A stretch of 64,000 nt of DNA from Chamaecyparis obtusa (Eukaryota > Streptophyta > Pinopsida > Cupressales > Cupressaceae): the NCBI GenBank assembly GCA_027943335.1, contig BSBK01014807.1:2501-66500 (forward strand). The letters run 5' to 3'. Shown here piece by piece: positions 21,013-33,834 of this stretch; within the stretch, counting starts at the first letter, position 1, and the number at the start of each line of letters is the position of its first letter. A program made the position numbers and the translations under genes. Under the pieces are notes generated by a model. It did not search any database. It was given only the letters and a program-made list of their open reading frames with translations, and was not told the DNA's origin.

Positions 21013-24000
21013 TGTTGGTTAACAGTTTTTCCTCTCTTAAGATTTTCAATCTTTGACTCTCTATACACCTCAAGGTGAGAGAACAAAAGGATGTCCACCA
21101 ACAAATGGGTCAGTGTAAGTCTTCTATCACTGCCCTCTGAATTGACAGGTATAGCTCCTTGATTGTGTATGATATGTAATGAATATGTTTTTATCTTGAC
21201 CACCAGATTGTCTCTTATGTGTTTTAACTAAATTTCTTGTAGACACAAATAACTTAGGCAAGGATATATGAAGATAATCTACAACCCCCAGTAGAATGTT
21301 GACCATAGATCATCACATGATTTTGACATCTAACTAATTCTATCCTACTCTATATGAAAAGCATATTCTACTTGATGAATAGAAGCAGACCTATACAATG
21401 AAAGGTAAATGGAATCACCAATACTACAACCACTTAGCATGAAATAGAATTCAGGAAGAAATTACAATCTCAGAATATAAGTGTACTTTCCATTCAAAGA
21501 TGCAACTGAAATAAAGAGTGAATAGAGGAAGAATTACAAATGAAAGACCAACTAGAATTGATCACGCCACAATTTCTGACATGAAATGGCATTCAATAAG
21601 AAAAAGTAGTTTCACTTATAACTGTTCTTTCCATTCATCATGCAAATAAACTATGAAAATGGAACAACAAATAGGAATTCAACTTTGTAAATAGAATCAC
21701 ACTGCTTCATTGACAAGTTTGTTGACCCCCATACTGAATTTCTTTATAGAATATATAGATTTTACAATACATCAGGCTCATAGGAGCCAATGACCTTCCT
21801 TCTCCTTTGAATACAAAGAGACAAAGCATTAAGAAATAAACTCTTCCAATCTGAGAACTCGAAAGGTCACTATGGAATTTGAAACTCTTCATCTCCAACT
21901 GGCATTTGTTGTGCTGAATCCATTGGGCTTCTGGAGTCAAATCATTTTTCTAAAATTGAATTTGAAATTGAACACAAGGAAGAAAGATGGCAACCATCAA
22001 TCTTTAAATAATTATTGTCTTCATCCTCAAATACCAAGTTCACTAGATTACTGAGACAGGGCTTTGTCTGATATCAAAATAAACTGAACCTCTTATACTT
22101 TATGGCCATGGCCTACTGCAACAATTGATTTTTTTTTAAATAGCAAAAAAAGTCACTTCTTCCTGGAACAAGATTACTGATCGGTTCTCCTGTTCAAAAG
22201 AAGTTCAACCTTTACACTGCATTGAGCCTTGTATCTTCTTGTGATATATATTTCTGGTTACAAATTGAGCCAGTAACATGCCATGCTTTATCTCTGCGCA
22301 CACATACTGACTTTGACATTTTTCTGTATCATTACTCCTCCACTCTCAAATATATTTATCTATCATAACTTATGTTTATGATTCAACACACATTATCCTT
22401 CGAACGTTGTTTACAAGAATTCCCTAATACAACAATTGCTTTTTTAAAAAACCATGAAACCATTTGTTCCATCATAGATAAGTCCGTTGACTCGGGTCCC
22501 ACCTGGTCTTCCATTGTCGCATGAAATAATATTTAATACTATCCTCATCGGTTTTGGAATTATAATTTTTCATTATCGCATCTGCACTATTGGGATACAT
22601 GGGTCCCAGTAGAGTGCATTCGCCTGCCCGATTTTCCATTGTCGCATGATCGCATGAGTGATATTTTATTCTTGCAATCATGCGACCGCTTTATTATTAG
22701 TGCACGTGGACCCTAGCTTGGGTGTCAAAGAATCTTCCGTGGCTTTGAGAAATAGTGGCAACCATTGGTTTATCATTGCATATAGACCCTATGGACCCAC
22801 CACCACATGGCTTCATCTCAAAAAAGTCATAACTGTAGTCAAATGCTTTCAGACCCACCATCAGAAGATCAACGGTCATCGCTTCTTTGCATAGACCTCC
22901 AAGATTCTTTGCGAACATACACCCTCCGTCAAATGTAGGATCTTTCCCTGCTCAACTTATGTTGTCACATTTGCATTGTTGGCGTATGTGGGTCCTAGCA
23001 GAGCCTATTCACTGGCCCAAGTTCCCATTGTCGCATGATTGCATAGCAATATTTTAATTCATGTGATCATGCAACCGCTCTATGATTGGTGCCCATGGGT
23101 CAGCTGAGACAGGTGACACCTTGTTGCTATTTCGTGTTTGCTATTTTTTTTTAGCATCTTTATATTACGCAATTCTGACCATCATTGGATTGAAACCTTG
23201 GTTGATTTAAACCATCGATACGATGTCACAACTCAGGTCCCACTGAGAAATAGGGCCCACTAAGCTACGTGTCTCAATCCCGCTATGCCGCAAAGGATCT
23301 TCCACGGCTTAGCAGAAAAATAGCTACCATCAATTTTGACCAAAGTGAAAACATGAACTGGGCCCGCATCTGCTGAGGAGTCCATGTGGCTGCATCTCGC
23401 ATGATCACAAGATAGTTCTCTCAGTCATGCAATCTTGCGACCACACACCTACCGCAGGGCTTTCACTATCTTGTCATTGACTTTTCTTACCTACCCGGAC
23501 CTCCACTGTCACATGATCGCATGGAAGTTATTCCATTCATGTGATTATGTGACTAGTTAACTTGCTCAGCAGTTCATTTTAGCCTTTGTCGCATAAACTC
23601 AAGGTAGTTATTTTGATCTTGCGATCATGCGACCTGCCAACAACCACACTACCATTTTTACTACAGTTTTATTTTATTATTTTTTATTTTTTTACTCATT
23701 TCAACCTTCGTGGCTTCATGACTCAATATGAAAATATCCATTTGGCAAAGGTTTATACAACCTTTCTAAGACCCATAAAAGAAACTTGAATTCAATGGTC
23801 ATGGTCAATGATGCCTTCTTTTTAAATAAAAACTTGTTTTACTATTTTTAAAGAAATGAATCCTTTTAACTTGCACACTGTTATATGGAGTGGAATTCTC
23901 TTAATAGTACAATGCTGGCTCTATCACTGCATCATCCATATGAAGAATCTTTTGATTTCTAATTTCTTATGAGTGTCCTGAGATCATGACTTCAATCACC

Positions 24001-24253
24001 ATTCCATCTGAAAGAGATCATCAATGGGAGCATGATATCCTTGCCAGGTTGGGGTCTATCACCTACCCAATGTAAAAAGACCTTTAGAACAACCCACCCA
24101 ACTCAGAGAAGGAAAAGCAATGATAGGGAAACCTGGCAAAGAAAGCCTACCTAAGAAAGACTTAGACCTAGACTCAGAGATAACCAGACCTGATTATGAG
24201 ATCAAAATCTTCCACTTTGATAGCATGATTATGGGGTGAAAAGTGGGACAACA
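21013..24253 (-). repeat. Gypsy-5 3' LTR (3241 bp)
   Basis: It starts TGTTGGTTAACAG and ends GTGGGACAACA on the plus strand, and aligns with 30265-33503. It contains five inverted-repeat modules built from GTCGCATGATCGCA and its complement (22640-23640). The short reading frames conserved between the two LTRs merely reflect the duplication. Confidence 0.93.
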
Positions 24254-24439
24254 GCTAGATCCGACTGGGGATTTAAGAATTACAATGCTTAAAATAACTC
24301 TAGCAATCTCTGGTTCCACAAAATAACCGACAACTTGACAACAAGAAAACTAAACTTAAGGAAAGCAGCAAGAACATGAAAGACAACCACTAAACTACGA
24401 CATAGAAAGAAAACCTACCTAACTAGCTACTACACAGGG
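24254..24439. other. Gypsy-5 3' untranslated region
   Basis: Short interval between the integrase end and the 3' LTR. No convincing purine tract abuts the LTR on the minus strand, and I see no ORF. Confidence 0.4.
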
Positions 24440-25699
24440 GTTACCTGCTCTTCAATTATGCATCTGATATAGCTTCAAGTCCTGCCCATTATAGGAATAT
24501 GGCAGAGACTATCCGGAAGGATATGCCAATCTGAAAGAATTGTTTTGATTCACTTGCACAATCTAAAATGGACCTTTCCACAAGGACTGAAATTTAGAAT
24601 GCATTCCTGTAGGTTCATGTCTCTTAACCCATAGCAGCACCATATCACCTTCCATGAATTTTCTTAGCCTTTCCCTTTTTTCAAATAGCTTCTTGACTCG
24701 ATTCTGATGTTCAGTGATCCTATCAACCATATCTTCCCTTTCTTCCTGCAGCTTTGTCAAATACAGGATCCTTTTTTCCAATCCATCCTTGAAAACATCA
24801 TCCTCAATTGCGGTTTTCAGTTTACAAGCAGCAAGTTCTAATGGAAATGGTAAGTTGGCCTCTACTCCATACACCAACTCAAAAGGAGAAATACCAATGG
24901 CTCTTTTAGGAGTTTTTCTATCTTCCCAAAGAGCATCATATATCTTTTTGTGCCAATCTCTTTGATTATTAGCAACTAACTTCTTCAAAATATTAATCAA
25001 ATTTTTATTACTTGACTCGGCCTGCCCGTTACCTCAAGGAAAATAATCAAAAGAGTGTCCTATTTGAATCCCATGATCATAATAAAAGGCAACAATTTCT
25101 GAGGATGAAAAGTAAGAAGCATTATCCAATATCAATTTTGTGGGAACTCCAAATCTTACTAGTATTTGTTCTTTAATGAATTCACATACTACCTCTGAAG
25201 TAGTCTTTTTCATTAGTTTAGCTTCAACCCATTTGCTGAAGTAATCAGTGGTGGCCAAGATGTATGAATGTACTTGACTTGAAGGAGGATTGATGGGTCC
25301 TACAAAGTCCAAACCCCACTGTTGAAAAGGAGCTTCTATCACCATCGGTTTCAAAGGTAATGCAACCAACTGTGGTTTGCCTACAAATATCTTACACTTG
25401 TCACAATTTGCAACCCACTTATATGAGTCTTTGAACATGTCGGGCCAATAATAGCACTGTCTTAGAATTTTGAAAGCGGTCACGGTAGATGAGAAGTGAC
25501 CTCCACATGCTTCATCATGAAAAGATTTCAACAACTTTCCCTGTTGTTCCTTATCAACGCATCTCAAAAGAGTACCATCCATTGCTTTCTTATACAAGAC
25601 ATCATTCCTCCTTTGTTTAGCAGTTAATCCATCCGGGCATTCACCATAAGTCAAAAAATATGCAATGTTTGAAAACCAAGGATCTTGCAAACTTACCAT
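24440..25699 (-). pseudogene. Gypsy-5 integrase
   Basis: The minus strand encodes an HHCC finger (FHDEACGGHFS ... CDKCKIF). The rve core follows with WGLDFVGPINPPSS (first D), LILDNASYF (second D) and, after a stop, GNGQAESSNK (E). The conserved DWHKKIYDALWEDRKTP and the C-terminal SH3-like segment (EGDMVLLWVKRHEPTG) come next. One stop lies at about 25032 between PQ-like FP and GNGQAE; more lie near the C-terminal end. No chromodomain is seen after the C-terminal segment. Confidence 0.88.
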
Positions 25700-26959
25700 C
25701 AGCACTTTGTGATCATCTTCTTCAACTTGCTGATTTTCTGCTATGGCCCTGCAAAGAGCATTCCCTCTTATGAGTTTTGTTGGCCTAACATCTATATCAT
25801 ACTCCTGGACCTTTGCAATCCAAGCTCCTCTATTGTTACAACCCACATCTTGCTGTGTTAATACAATCTTTATAGCAGCATCAAGCACATGAATGACTGA
25901 ATGTGAATGTAGAATATAAAACCTAAAATTCTTTAATGCTCTCACCACTACATAAGCATGTTTTTCAACTTGAGAATACTTCAGCTCATGATTTTTCAGA
26001 GGCATACTCATGAAGGCAATTGGGGCTTGTATACCTTCTTGAGTTTCTTGCATTAATATTGCTGACATAGTATGAGATGATGCATAATAGTATATGATAA
26101 ATTCTTTATTATAATCTGAATGAGCAAGAACTGGAGCATTTTCAATAGCACCTTTTATATTTTCAAAAGCCTTCTTTCCAACATCAGTCCATTTGAAAGT
26201 TTTATTGCCTTTCATCATATCAACTATATCTTTTAAAATCTCAAAAAAATCAGGAACAAATCTTCTCAAGAAGTTCACTTGCCCAAAGAAAGATTTAACT
26301 CCTGTCTTACTCAATGGTAAGCTTAATTGCTGAATATCTCTAACTCTATCCAGATCAATTTTAACTCCTTTTTGAGAAATAATGTGTCCAAGAAGCTCAC
26401 CTTCAGTGACACAGAATACTGATTTCTTCAGATTTAATGAGATGCCTTGATCTCTACATCTCTGCAGTACCTTTGCTAGATCTCCAAGATGATCTTTCCT
26501 CTTCTTAGAAAAGATAGTCAAGTCATCAAGATATATCACAATAATTTTATTTTTCAAATCACCAAAAGATAAATCCATAGCTCTTTGAAAGGTTGCACCT
26601 GCATTAATTAATCCAAATGGCATCCTATTATATGCAAACGTGCCCCATGGTGTTGTGAAGGTTGTTTTATATTGGTCTGCTTCATCCACCTATATTTGAT
26701 TATATCCTGAGAATCCATCTAACATGGACATCATCTCTGATCCTGCCACAGTCTACAACAAATGATCCATGTTAGGCAAAGAAAAATTGTCTTTGAGAGA
26801 AGCTTGATTCAGATTCCTAAAATCCACACAAATCCTTATCTCTTCGTTCTTTTTCCTTACAGGAACAATGTTTTCCACCCAAGTAGAATGATGGATAGGA
26901 TAAATGATCTTAGCTTTCAGCATCTTATCTATTTCTTTGAAAATTGCCCCTTCAACCAA
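25700..26959 (-). pseudogene. Gypsy-5 reverse transcriptase and resident RNase H
   Basis: RT motifs in order: VPVRKKNEEIRICVDFRNLN, SMLDGFSGYNQI, MPFGLINAGATFQRAMD, and the catalytic VIYLDDLTIF, intact. Stops at about 26754 and 26690 stand where related elements have glutamine, consistent with CAG-to-TAG decay. The RNase H that follows (KEFIIYYYASSHTMSAILM) has Y where the first catalytic D should be, so it is probably only structural. RT copies element RNA into DNA. Confidence 0.88.
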
Positions 26960-27436
26960 AGGATTATAATTTCTCTATTTTTGTTTGACAGGCGCTGCTC
27001 CAGATTTGAGAGGAATAGTATGCCTCAATTTTCCATCCATAAAATTCTTTAAATCCTCATAACTCCAAGCAAAAACATCAAGGAACTCAATCAGAAATTC
27101 ACTAACTTTTGTCCTTTCCTCAAAAGTGCAGCATTTTCCAACATTGATCATTTTAGGACTGTCCTCAGTCCCTATATTAATCCCATCAAATTCTCCACAT
27201 GTTTTTCCCTTTTTATTTCTCTCCTTTTTAATGTAAGCATCATGTTTATCAAAAAGTTTCTCTAAGGAAACAACATGAGATGGAATTCTATTTTCTTGAA
27301 ACTAAATAATACCTGATTTTAATTCTTCTTCTTCATTTGATAGCTGCTCCTCCTTTTGATCATTTTCAAAACACAAGTCAACAAAGGGACCTATTCCTTC
27401 TATGAACTACTGAATATGCTTATCATCCTCAAATAC
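26960..27436 (-). pseudogene. Gypsy-5 RNase H-RT linker
   Basis: Acidic, lysine-rich linker with several stops, corresponding to the linker in Gypsy-4 at 33835-34250 (which contains FKEFSDVFAW). No domain assigned. Confidence 0.5.
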
Positions 27437-27967
27437 CTACCAAGATTGTTCATTATCAGGCACCTTAGGTCTGAACATTACCTCCATTCTGAAAATTTGA
27501 TCTTTAAAATCAGGATGAGGTAGAAGTAATGATGCAGATGTTGCCAATGAATCAGCTCTAGAATTTTGTTCTCTAGGCACTGAGACTATTGCGAAAGCAT
27601 TCAAGCTTTCTATTTCATCCCACACTTTATTCCTATAACTTTTCAATCTATTATTCTTAACAACATATTGATTTCTTACTTGCCTCACAACCAATTCAGC
27701 ATCACCTTGGACTTTGAGAAATTTAACTCCCTTTTGTTTAGCTGCCTCTATACCAAGAAGAAGTGCCTCATACTCTTCTGTGTTATTAGTGTTTTTAAAA
27801 TCCAATTTATAAGCCAAGCAAGTAATTTCTCCATTAGGGGCTATCAAAACTATTCCAGCACCTGAACCAGCTCTAGCATAGCTTCCATCAAATTCTAATG
27901 TCCATAGTTGACTATTTTCTACCTGATTTAATTCATTATGGACATCAGAGCTGTCATAGTATAACAT
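27437..27967 (-). pseudogene. Gypsy-5 upstream RNase H (RVT_3 type) with intact catalytic residues
   Basis: An uninterrupted minus-strand frame encodes LWTLEFDGSYARAGSGAGIV (first D), TEEYEALLLGI (E), VQGDAELVVRQV (D) and REQNSRADSLA (final D). This is the complete D-E-D-D set of RNase HI-like domains. It removes the RNA strand of RNA-DNA hybrids during reverse transcription. It lies upstream of RT, between protease and RT, rather than between RT and integrase. A stop separates it from the protease frame. The next domain starts about 480 bases on. Confidence 0.88.
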
Positions 27968-27979
27968 GTAATTTCCAAA

Positions 27980-28597
27980 TTATGTCTCATGATAAAGAAT
28001 CTGGGATCTGGGATCATCTGATTTTAACACGGTGAATTTTGCTTTTCTTTCCGGTTCCAATTTCACCCTTTTATCCCCTACTTGAATGATTGTAGAAGAC
28101 CAATCGAATTTAATCTCGCCTCCCATGTCTTTGCAGAAAATTCTACTGAGGAGCATCCCATAGCTTTCAAGAATATCAGCAACAAGGATTGTGAGTTTCA
28201 GTCTTTTAGAAGGGTGAGCTGCCAGGGCGACCTGAGCATCTTTGATTTGACCAATCAAAGGTACCTACTTAGCATCCATAGAGTAGCACCTACCAAATGC
28301 TTTGGTTAAAGGCAATCCTAAAGCTTTAGCAACTGACACAGGCATTACATTATCTGAAGCTCCCGAATCTATGATGCAATTACTTAATTTGTTACCATTG
28401 ATAAAAAGGGACACATAAAAAGGCTCTGGTCTTTGATTTGAATAGGTAGTATGAACAGTAGATTCTTCCTCTTGAAATAATCTAGGAATTGAAAAATCTT
28501 CATCAGCTGAATCCTCTCTATTAGTACTGGCCTGGTTTTTATCACTAACATTGGTATTGACATGGATGCCTTCTTTATTTTTACAAAGTTCTACCAA
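27980..28597 (-). pseudogene. Gypsy-5 aspartic protease
   Basis: The minus-strand frame reads EPFYVSLFINGNKLSNCIID then SGASDNVMP, the retropepsin D-S-G active site near 28370. A stop at 28265 divides it from GQIKDAQVALAAHPSKRLKL, the second half, which runs to 27980. Its layout mirrors the Gypsy-4 protease (PPFYVSLIIG...). Confidence 0.85.
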
Positions 28598-28639
28598 TCT
28601 TTGAAGTTGATCAGGATTTGATTTTAAATAATCAACAGG

Positions 28640-30200
28640 AGATATTTAAATTCTAGTTTCTTCACAAAAATGTACAATATCAAAGGAATTAGAAAACTTA
28701 TCTCTCTACTCCTTTTGTGAAGTACTTGACGCTGTATCAGTATTCTTATCCACCTTGTAAGAAGTTAGATTCTTAGCAGGAACAATGTTAGAGACTTGAT
28801 TTTTAATCTTCTGACCTCTAGTCATCATGGTTAGCTGAGGTCCTTCCAAAGTAGCAAAACAATCGCCTCCATTTTCTGAATCTGATCCATACTCGCAATA
28901 TAAATTTACGGAGTCACCATGAGGAGTATGAAAATATTCACTTTCTGAATATTCAATTCCTTGCTCTTTTTCTTCTTCCATCTGTATGTGTCTGATCATA
29001 TCATCACAAGTGTTACCATGATGATCTACTCTAAGATGAAAGGCACACGAATTATGTTTTTTTGGAGGAGCTTCAATAGATAATCTTTGTTGAGCAGCAG
29101 GGATCTATAGATTTTTATTTCCACCTTGATATCTTGATCCTTCTTGGTAAGGCTGATAAAATGAATGGGCTGGCCTAGTGACCTATTTCTTTAACACAAT
29201 TAACTCATTTGATAACTTCTGTAACATAGCCTCTGTGCCATTTGATGTGCTGGCTATACTATTTGTAGAACCAGCATGAAACTCCTTTTTCCATCTCCCA
29301 GAAGCTATCATATCATCTTCCATTTCTACTGCAAGTGTTTGTGTAGCCTTTAAATCAGCCACGTTAGCTCTTCTTAACTAATAACCGAGTTCAGGAGGCA
29401 TAGAGCTAATGTAGAATGTTTTCTGGTTATCTCTAGTTGGCGCACTGGCAGCTGGTATCTTTTTAATGACTTTATTAAATTTTGCATTAAAATCTCTCAT
29501 GGAGATAGATGGTTCTTTCTTTATTTGTGCTAGTTGCAATAAAAAACTTTGTGCATCTTCAGCACTCTTGTACCTTCCTTCAAATCTCTATTTCATGGCA
29601 TTCCAACTAGTAATGCAGCCTGTGGGTAAGTCTTGGAACCAATTTGCAGCATCACCGACAAGAGTGTCTACAAACATCCTGACTGCAACATCTTCATGCT
29701 GAGGATTGACCACGCTACATGCTTTATGAAAGGCACTTAGATGTTGTTCTGCAGATACTAAACCATCACCATTGAATCTTGGGAAATTCTTCCTGGAGGC
29801 TTTTGGTAAATCATGATTTGCTCCAAGATTCAGTGGTCCAATAGCATTTCCCCAAGGAACAGCCATGTTTACTACTCCTGTATTTTGTGCAACCACTTGG
29901 ATTGAAACTGAGAGGGGAAGCGCAATACCGTGCAATAATAATGAATTGCAAGTGGTAGAGATAGGAATTCTACCAATAGGAGGAGAGGAAGACTTACTTC
30001 TCTTCGGTCTCAAAGGAACTACTGTAGATAACTGAAAATCAGCAAGCTTCTTATTTTCAGTTTCCCTTGCCTTTGCTCTTCCTTTCCTGAAAAGATCTTC
30101 AAGGATAGGGAAATTGACCGCTTTGAGTTCTTCGTAGACTAGATCAACCTTTCCCTTCTCGTTTGCACTCCTGGTAAACTTGGAATCCAGGATGCCTAAA
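28640..30200 (-). pseudogene. Gypsy-5 gag
   Basis: The minus strand encodes the Retrotrans_gag core (FPRFNGDGLVSAEQHLSAFH, then VRMFVDTLVGDAANWFQDLP and, after a stop near 29590, further helices). A Cys-His segment CAFHLRVDHHGNTC near 29030 may be a diverged knuckle. An acidic tail follows. A clean ATG start is not seen; coding potential extends upstream to about 30200. Confidence 0.8.
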
Positions 30201-30240
30201 ATTATGCGAAAAACTTTTAATTTTTCTTCTTTCTAAAGTC

Positions 30241-30260
30241 CTCCCTAGTAGAGTTGCCAA
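30241..30260 (-). other. Gypsy-5 primer binding site (tRNA-Arg-like)
   Basis: The minus strand reads TTGGCAACTCTACTAGGGAG, starting 4 bases inside the 5' LTR. It resembles the TGGCGACTCTACTGGGGA type of site used by Tat/Ogre elements and thought to pair with tRNA-Arg. Confidence 0.65.
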
Positions 30261-30264
30261 AAAC

Positions 30265-33200
30265 TGTTGGTTAACAGTTTGTCCTCCCTTAAGATTTTCA
30301 ATCTTTGACTCTCTATACACCCCAAGGTGAGAGAACAAAAGGATGTCCACCAACAAATGGGTCAGTTTAAGTCTTCTATCACTGCCCTCTGAATTGACAG
30401 TATAGCTCACTGATTGTGTATGATATGTAATGAATATGTTTTTATCTTGACCACTAGGTTGTCTCTTATGTGTTTTAAATCAATTACTTGTAGACACAAA
30501 CAACTTAAGCAAGGATATATGAAGATAATCTACAACCCCCAGTAGAATGTTGAACATAGATCATCACATGATTTTGACATCTAACTAATTCTATCCTACT
30601 CTAAATGAAAAGCATATTCTACTTAATGAATAGAAGCAGACCTATACAATGAAAGGTAAATGGAATCACCAATACTGCAACCACTTAGCATGAAATAGAA
30701 TTCAGGAAGAAATTACAGTCTCAGAATATAGTGTTCTTTCCATTCAAAGATGCAACTAAAATAAAGAGTGAACAGAGGAAGAATTACAAATGAAAGACCA
30801 ACTGGAATTGATCACGCCACAATTTCTGACATGAAATGGCATTCAATAAGAAAAAGCAGTTTCACTTATAAATGTTCTTTCCATTCATCATGCAAATAAA
30901 CTATGAAAATGGAACAACAAATAGGAATTCAACTTTGTAAATAGAATCACACTACTTCATTGACAAATTTGTTGACCCCCATACTGAATTTCTTTACAGA
31001 ATATATAGATTTTACAATACATCAGGCTCATAGGAGCCAATGACCTTCCTTCTCCTTTGAATACAAAGAGACAAAGCATTAAGAAATAAACTCTTCCAAT
31101 CTGAGAACTCGAAAGGTCACTATGGAATCTGAAACCCTTCATCTCCAACCGGCATTTGTTGAGCTGAATCCATTGGGCTTCTGGAGTCAAATCATTTTTC
31201 TGAACTTGAATTTGAAATAGAACATAAGGAAGAAAGACGGAAACCGTCAATCTTTAAATAATTATTGTCTTCATCCTCGAATACCAAGTTCACTAGATTA
31301 CTGAGATAGGGCTCTGTCTGATATCAAAATAAACTAAACGTCTTATACTTTACGACCATGGCCTACTGCAACAATTGATTTTTTTTAAAATAGCAAAAAA
31401 TGTTACTTCTTCCTGGAACAAGATTACTGATTGGTTCCCCTGTTCAAAAGAATTTCAACCTTTACACTGCATTGAGCCTTTTATCTTCTTGTGATATATA
31501 TTTCTAGTTACAAATTGAGCCAGTAACATGTCATGCTTTATCTTTGCGCACACATACTGACTTTGACATTTTTCTGTATCATTACTCCTCCACTCTCAGA
31601 TATATTTATCTATCATAACTTCTGTTTATGATTCAACACACATTATCCTTAGAACGTTGTTTACAAGAATTCTTTGATACAACAATTGCTTTTTAAAAAA
31701 ACCATGAAACCGTTTGTTCCATCATAGATAAGTCTGTTGACTGGGGTCCCACCTGGTCTTCCATTGTCGCATGAAATAATAGTTAAAACTATCGTGATCG
31801 ATTTCAAACTTATAACTTTTCATTATCACACCTGCGCTGTTGGCATACGTGGGTCCCAGTAGAGTGCATTCGCCTGCCTGATTTTCCATTATCACATGAT
31901 CGCATGAGTGATATTTTATTCTTGCGATCATGCGACCGCTTTATTATTGGTGCACGTGGACCCTAGCTCGGGTTTCAAAGAATCTTCCGTGGCTTTGAGG
32001 AATAGCGGAAACCATTGGTTTATCATTGCATATAGACCCTATGGACCCACCACCATGTGGCTTCATCTCGAAAAAGTCATAACTGCAGTCAAATGCTTTC
32101 AGACCCACCATCGGAAGATCAAAGGTCATCACTTCTTCGCATAAACCTCCAAGATTCTTTGCGAACATACACCCTCCATTGGATGTAGGATCTTTCCCTA
32201 CTCAGCTTATGTTGTCGCATTTGCGTTGTTGGCATATGTGGGTCCCAGCAGAGCGTATTGACCGGCCTGAGTTCCCATTGTCACATGATCGCATAGCAAT
32301 ATTTTAATTCATGCGTTCATGTGACCACTCTATGATTGGTGTCTGTGGGTCCGCTGAGACAGGTGGCACCTTGTTGCTATTTCGCATTTGCTATTTTTTT
32401 TCGAGCATCTTTTTATTGCACAATTCTGACCATCGTTGGATTGAAACCTTGGTTGATTTAAACCGTCGATACGATGTCACAACTCAGGTCCCGCTGAGAA
32501 ACAGGGCCCACTAAGCTACGTATCTCAATCCCGCTATGCTGCAAAGGATCTTCCATGGCTTAGCAGAAAAATTGCTACCGTCGATTCTGACCAAAGTGAA
32601 AACATGAACCGGGCCCGCATCTACTGAGGACTCCAGGTGGCTGCATCTCGCATGATCGCAAGACAGTTCTCTTAGTCATGTGATCTTGCGACCACACACC
32701 TACCTCAGGGCTTTCACTATCTTGTCATTGAATTTTCTTACCTGCCGAGACCTCCACTGTCTCATGATCGCATGGAAGTTATTCCTTTCATGCGATTATG
32801 TGACTAGTTAACTTGCTCGGTAGTTCATTTTAGCCTTTGTCACATAAACTCAAGGCAGTTATTTTGATCTTGCGATCATGTGACCTGCCAACAACCACAC
32901 TACCATTTTTACTGCAGTTTTATTTTATTATTATTTTTTTTTTACTCATTTCAACCTTCGTGGCTTCATGACTCAATATGAAAATATCCATTTGGCAAAG
33001 GTTTATAAAGCCTTTCTAAGACCCATAAAAGAAACTTGAATTCAATGGTCTTAGTCAATGATGCCTTCTTTTTAAATAAAAACTTGTTTTACTATTTTTA
33101 AAGAAATGAATCCTTTTAACTTGCACACTGTTATATGGAGTGGAATTCTTTGAATAGTACAATGCCGGCTCTGTCACTGCATCATCCATATGAAGAATCT

Positions 33201-33503
33201 TTTGATTTTTGATTTCTTATGAGTGTCCTGAGATCATGACTTCAACCACCATTCCATCTGAAAGAGATCATCAATGGGAGCATGATATCCTTGCCAGGTT
33301 GGGGTCTATCACCTACCCAATGTAAAAAGACCTTTAGAACAACCCACCCTTCTCAGAGAAGGAAAAGTAATGATAGGGAAACCTGGCAAAGAAAGCCTAC
33401 CTAAGAAAGACTTAGACCTAGACTCAGACATAACCAGACCTGATTATGAGATCAAAATCTTCCACTTTGACAGCATGATTATGGGGTGAAAAGTGGGATA
33501 ACA
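30265..33503 (-). repeat. Gypsy-5 5' LTR (3239 bp)
   Basis: It starts TGTTGGTTAACAG and ends GTGGGATAACA, and aligns with 21013-24253. It contains the same five hairpin modules (31880-32890). Confidence 0.93.
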
Positions 33504-33834
33504 GGGTGCTATGTTAGTGTCCCCAAAAGGAGAAAGGTATTATACTACCTTTAGATTTAGTTTCTCCTACACTAGCAACACTTCAGAGTATGAAAGTCTA
33601 GTCAATGGACTAGAATGGGCTAGAAAAAGAGGGCTTAAGGCCTTAAAAGTTTATGGTGACATTGAGCTAGTTGTCAGCCAAGTGAGAGGGATAAGTGCAA
33701 CCAAGAATGACACCATGAAAGCATACAAACATAGAGTTGGGGATGCAATCAAAGATTTCCTTGCTTTCAATATTGTTGCTATCGCTAGAAAGTTAAATCA
33801 AAATGCAGATAGGTTAGCTGTTGTTGGATCATAG
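33504..33834 (+). pseudogene. Gypsy-4 upstream RNase H, second part
   Basis: Resumes after Gypsy-5 with MLVSPKGERYYTTF, then SEYESLVNGLEWA (catalytic E), VYGDIELVVSQV (D) and KLNQNADRLAVV (final D). With the part at 20941-21012 all four catalytic acids are present. The domain is upstream of RT, as in Gypsy-5. A stop at 33832 follows the domain. Confidence 0.87.

Larger units (their letters stand above)
21013..33503 (-). mobile_element. Gypsy-5 LTR retrotransposon, nested in Gypsy-4
   Basis: Minus-strand Ty3/Gypsy element with LTRs 21013-24253 and 30265-33503 (3241 and 3239 bp). Flanking 5-mers are CGGTG (21008-21012) and GGGTG (33504-33508), a target duplication with one mismatch. Order in its own direction: tRNA-Arg-like primer site, gag, protease, RNase H, RT, degenerate RNase H, integrase. 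This is the youngest layer of this branch of the nest by position. Its LTRs look about as similar as, or more similar than, those of its host. A few stops separate the domains. Confidence 0.92.

Noticed and set aside
22472..22918. Short frames conserved between 22472-22918 and 31722-32168
   Set aside because: They lie inside the two LTRs of Gypsy-5; conservation reflects LTR duplication, and overlapping frames on both strands are equally conserved.
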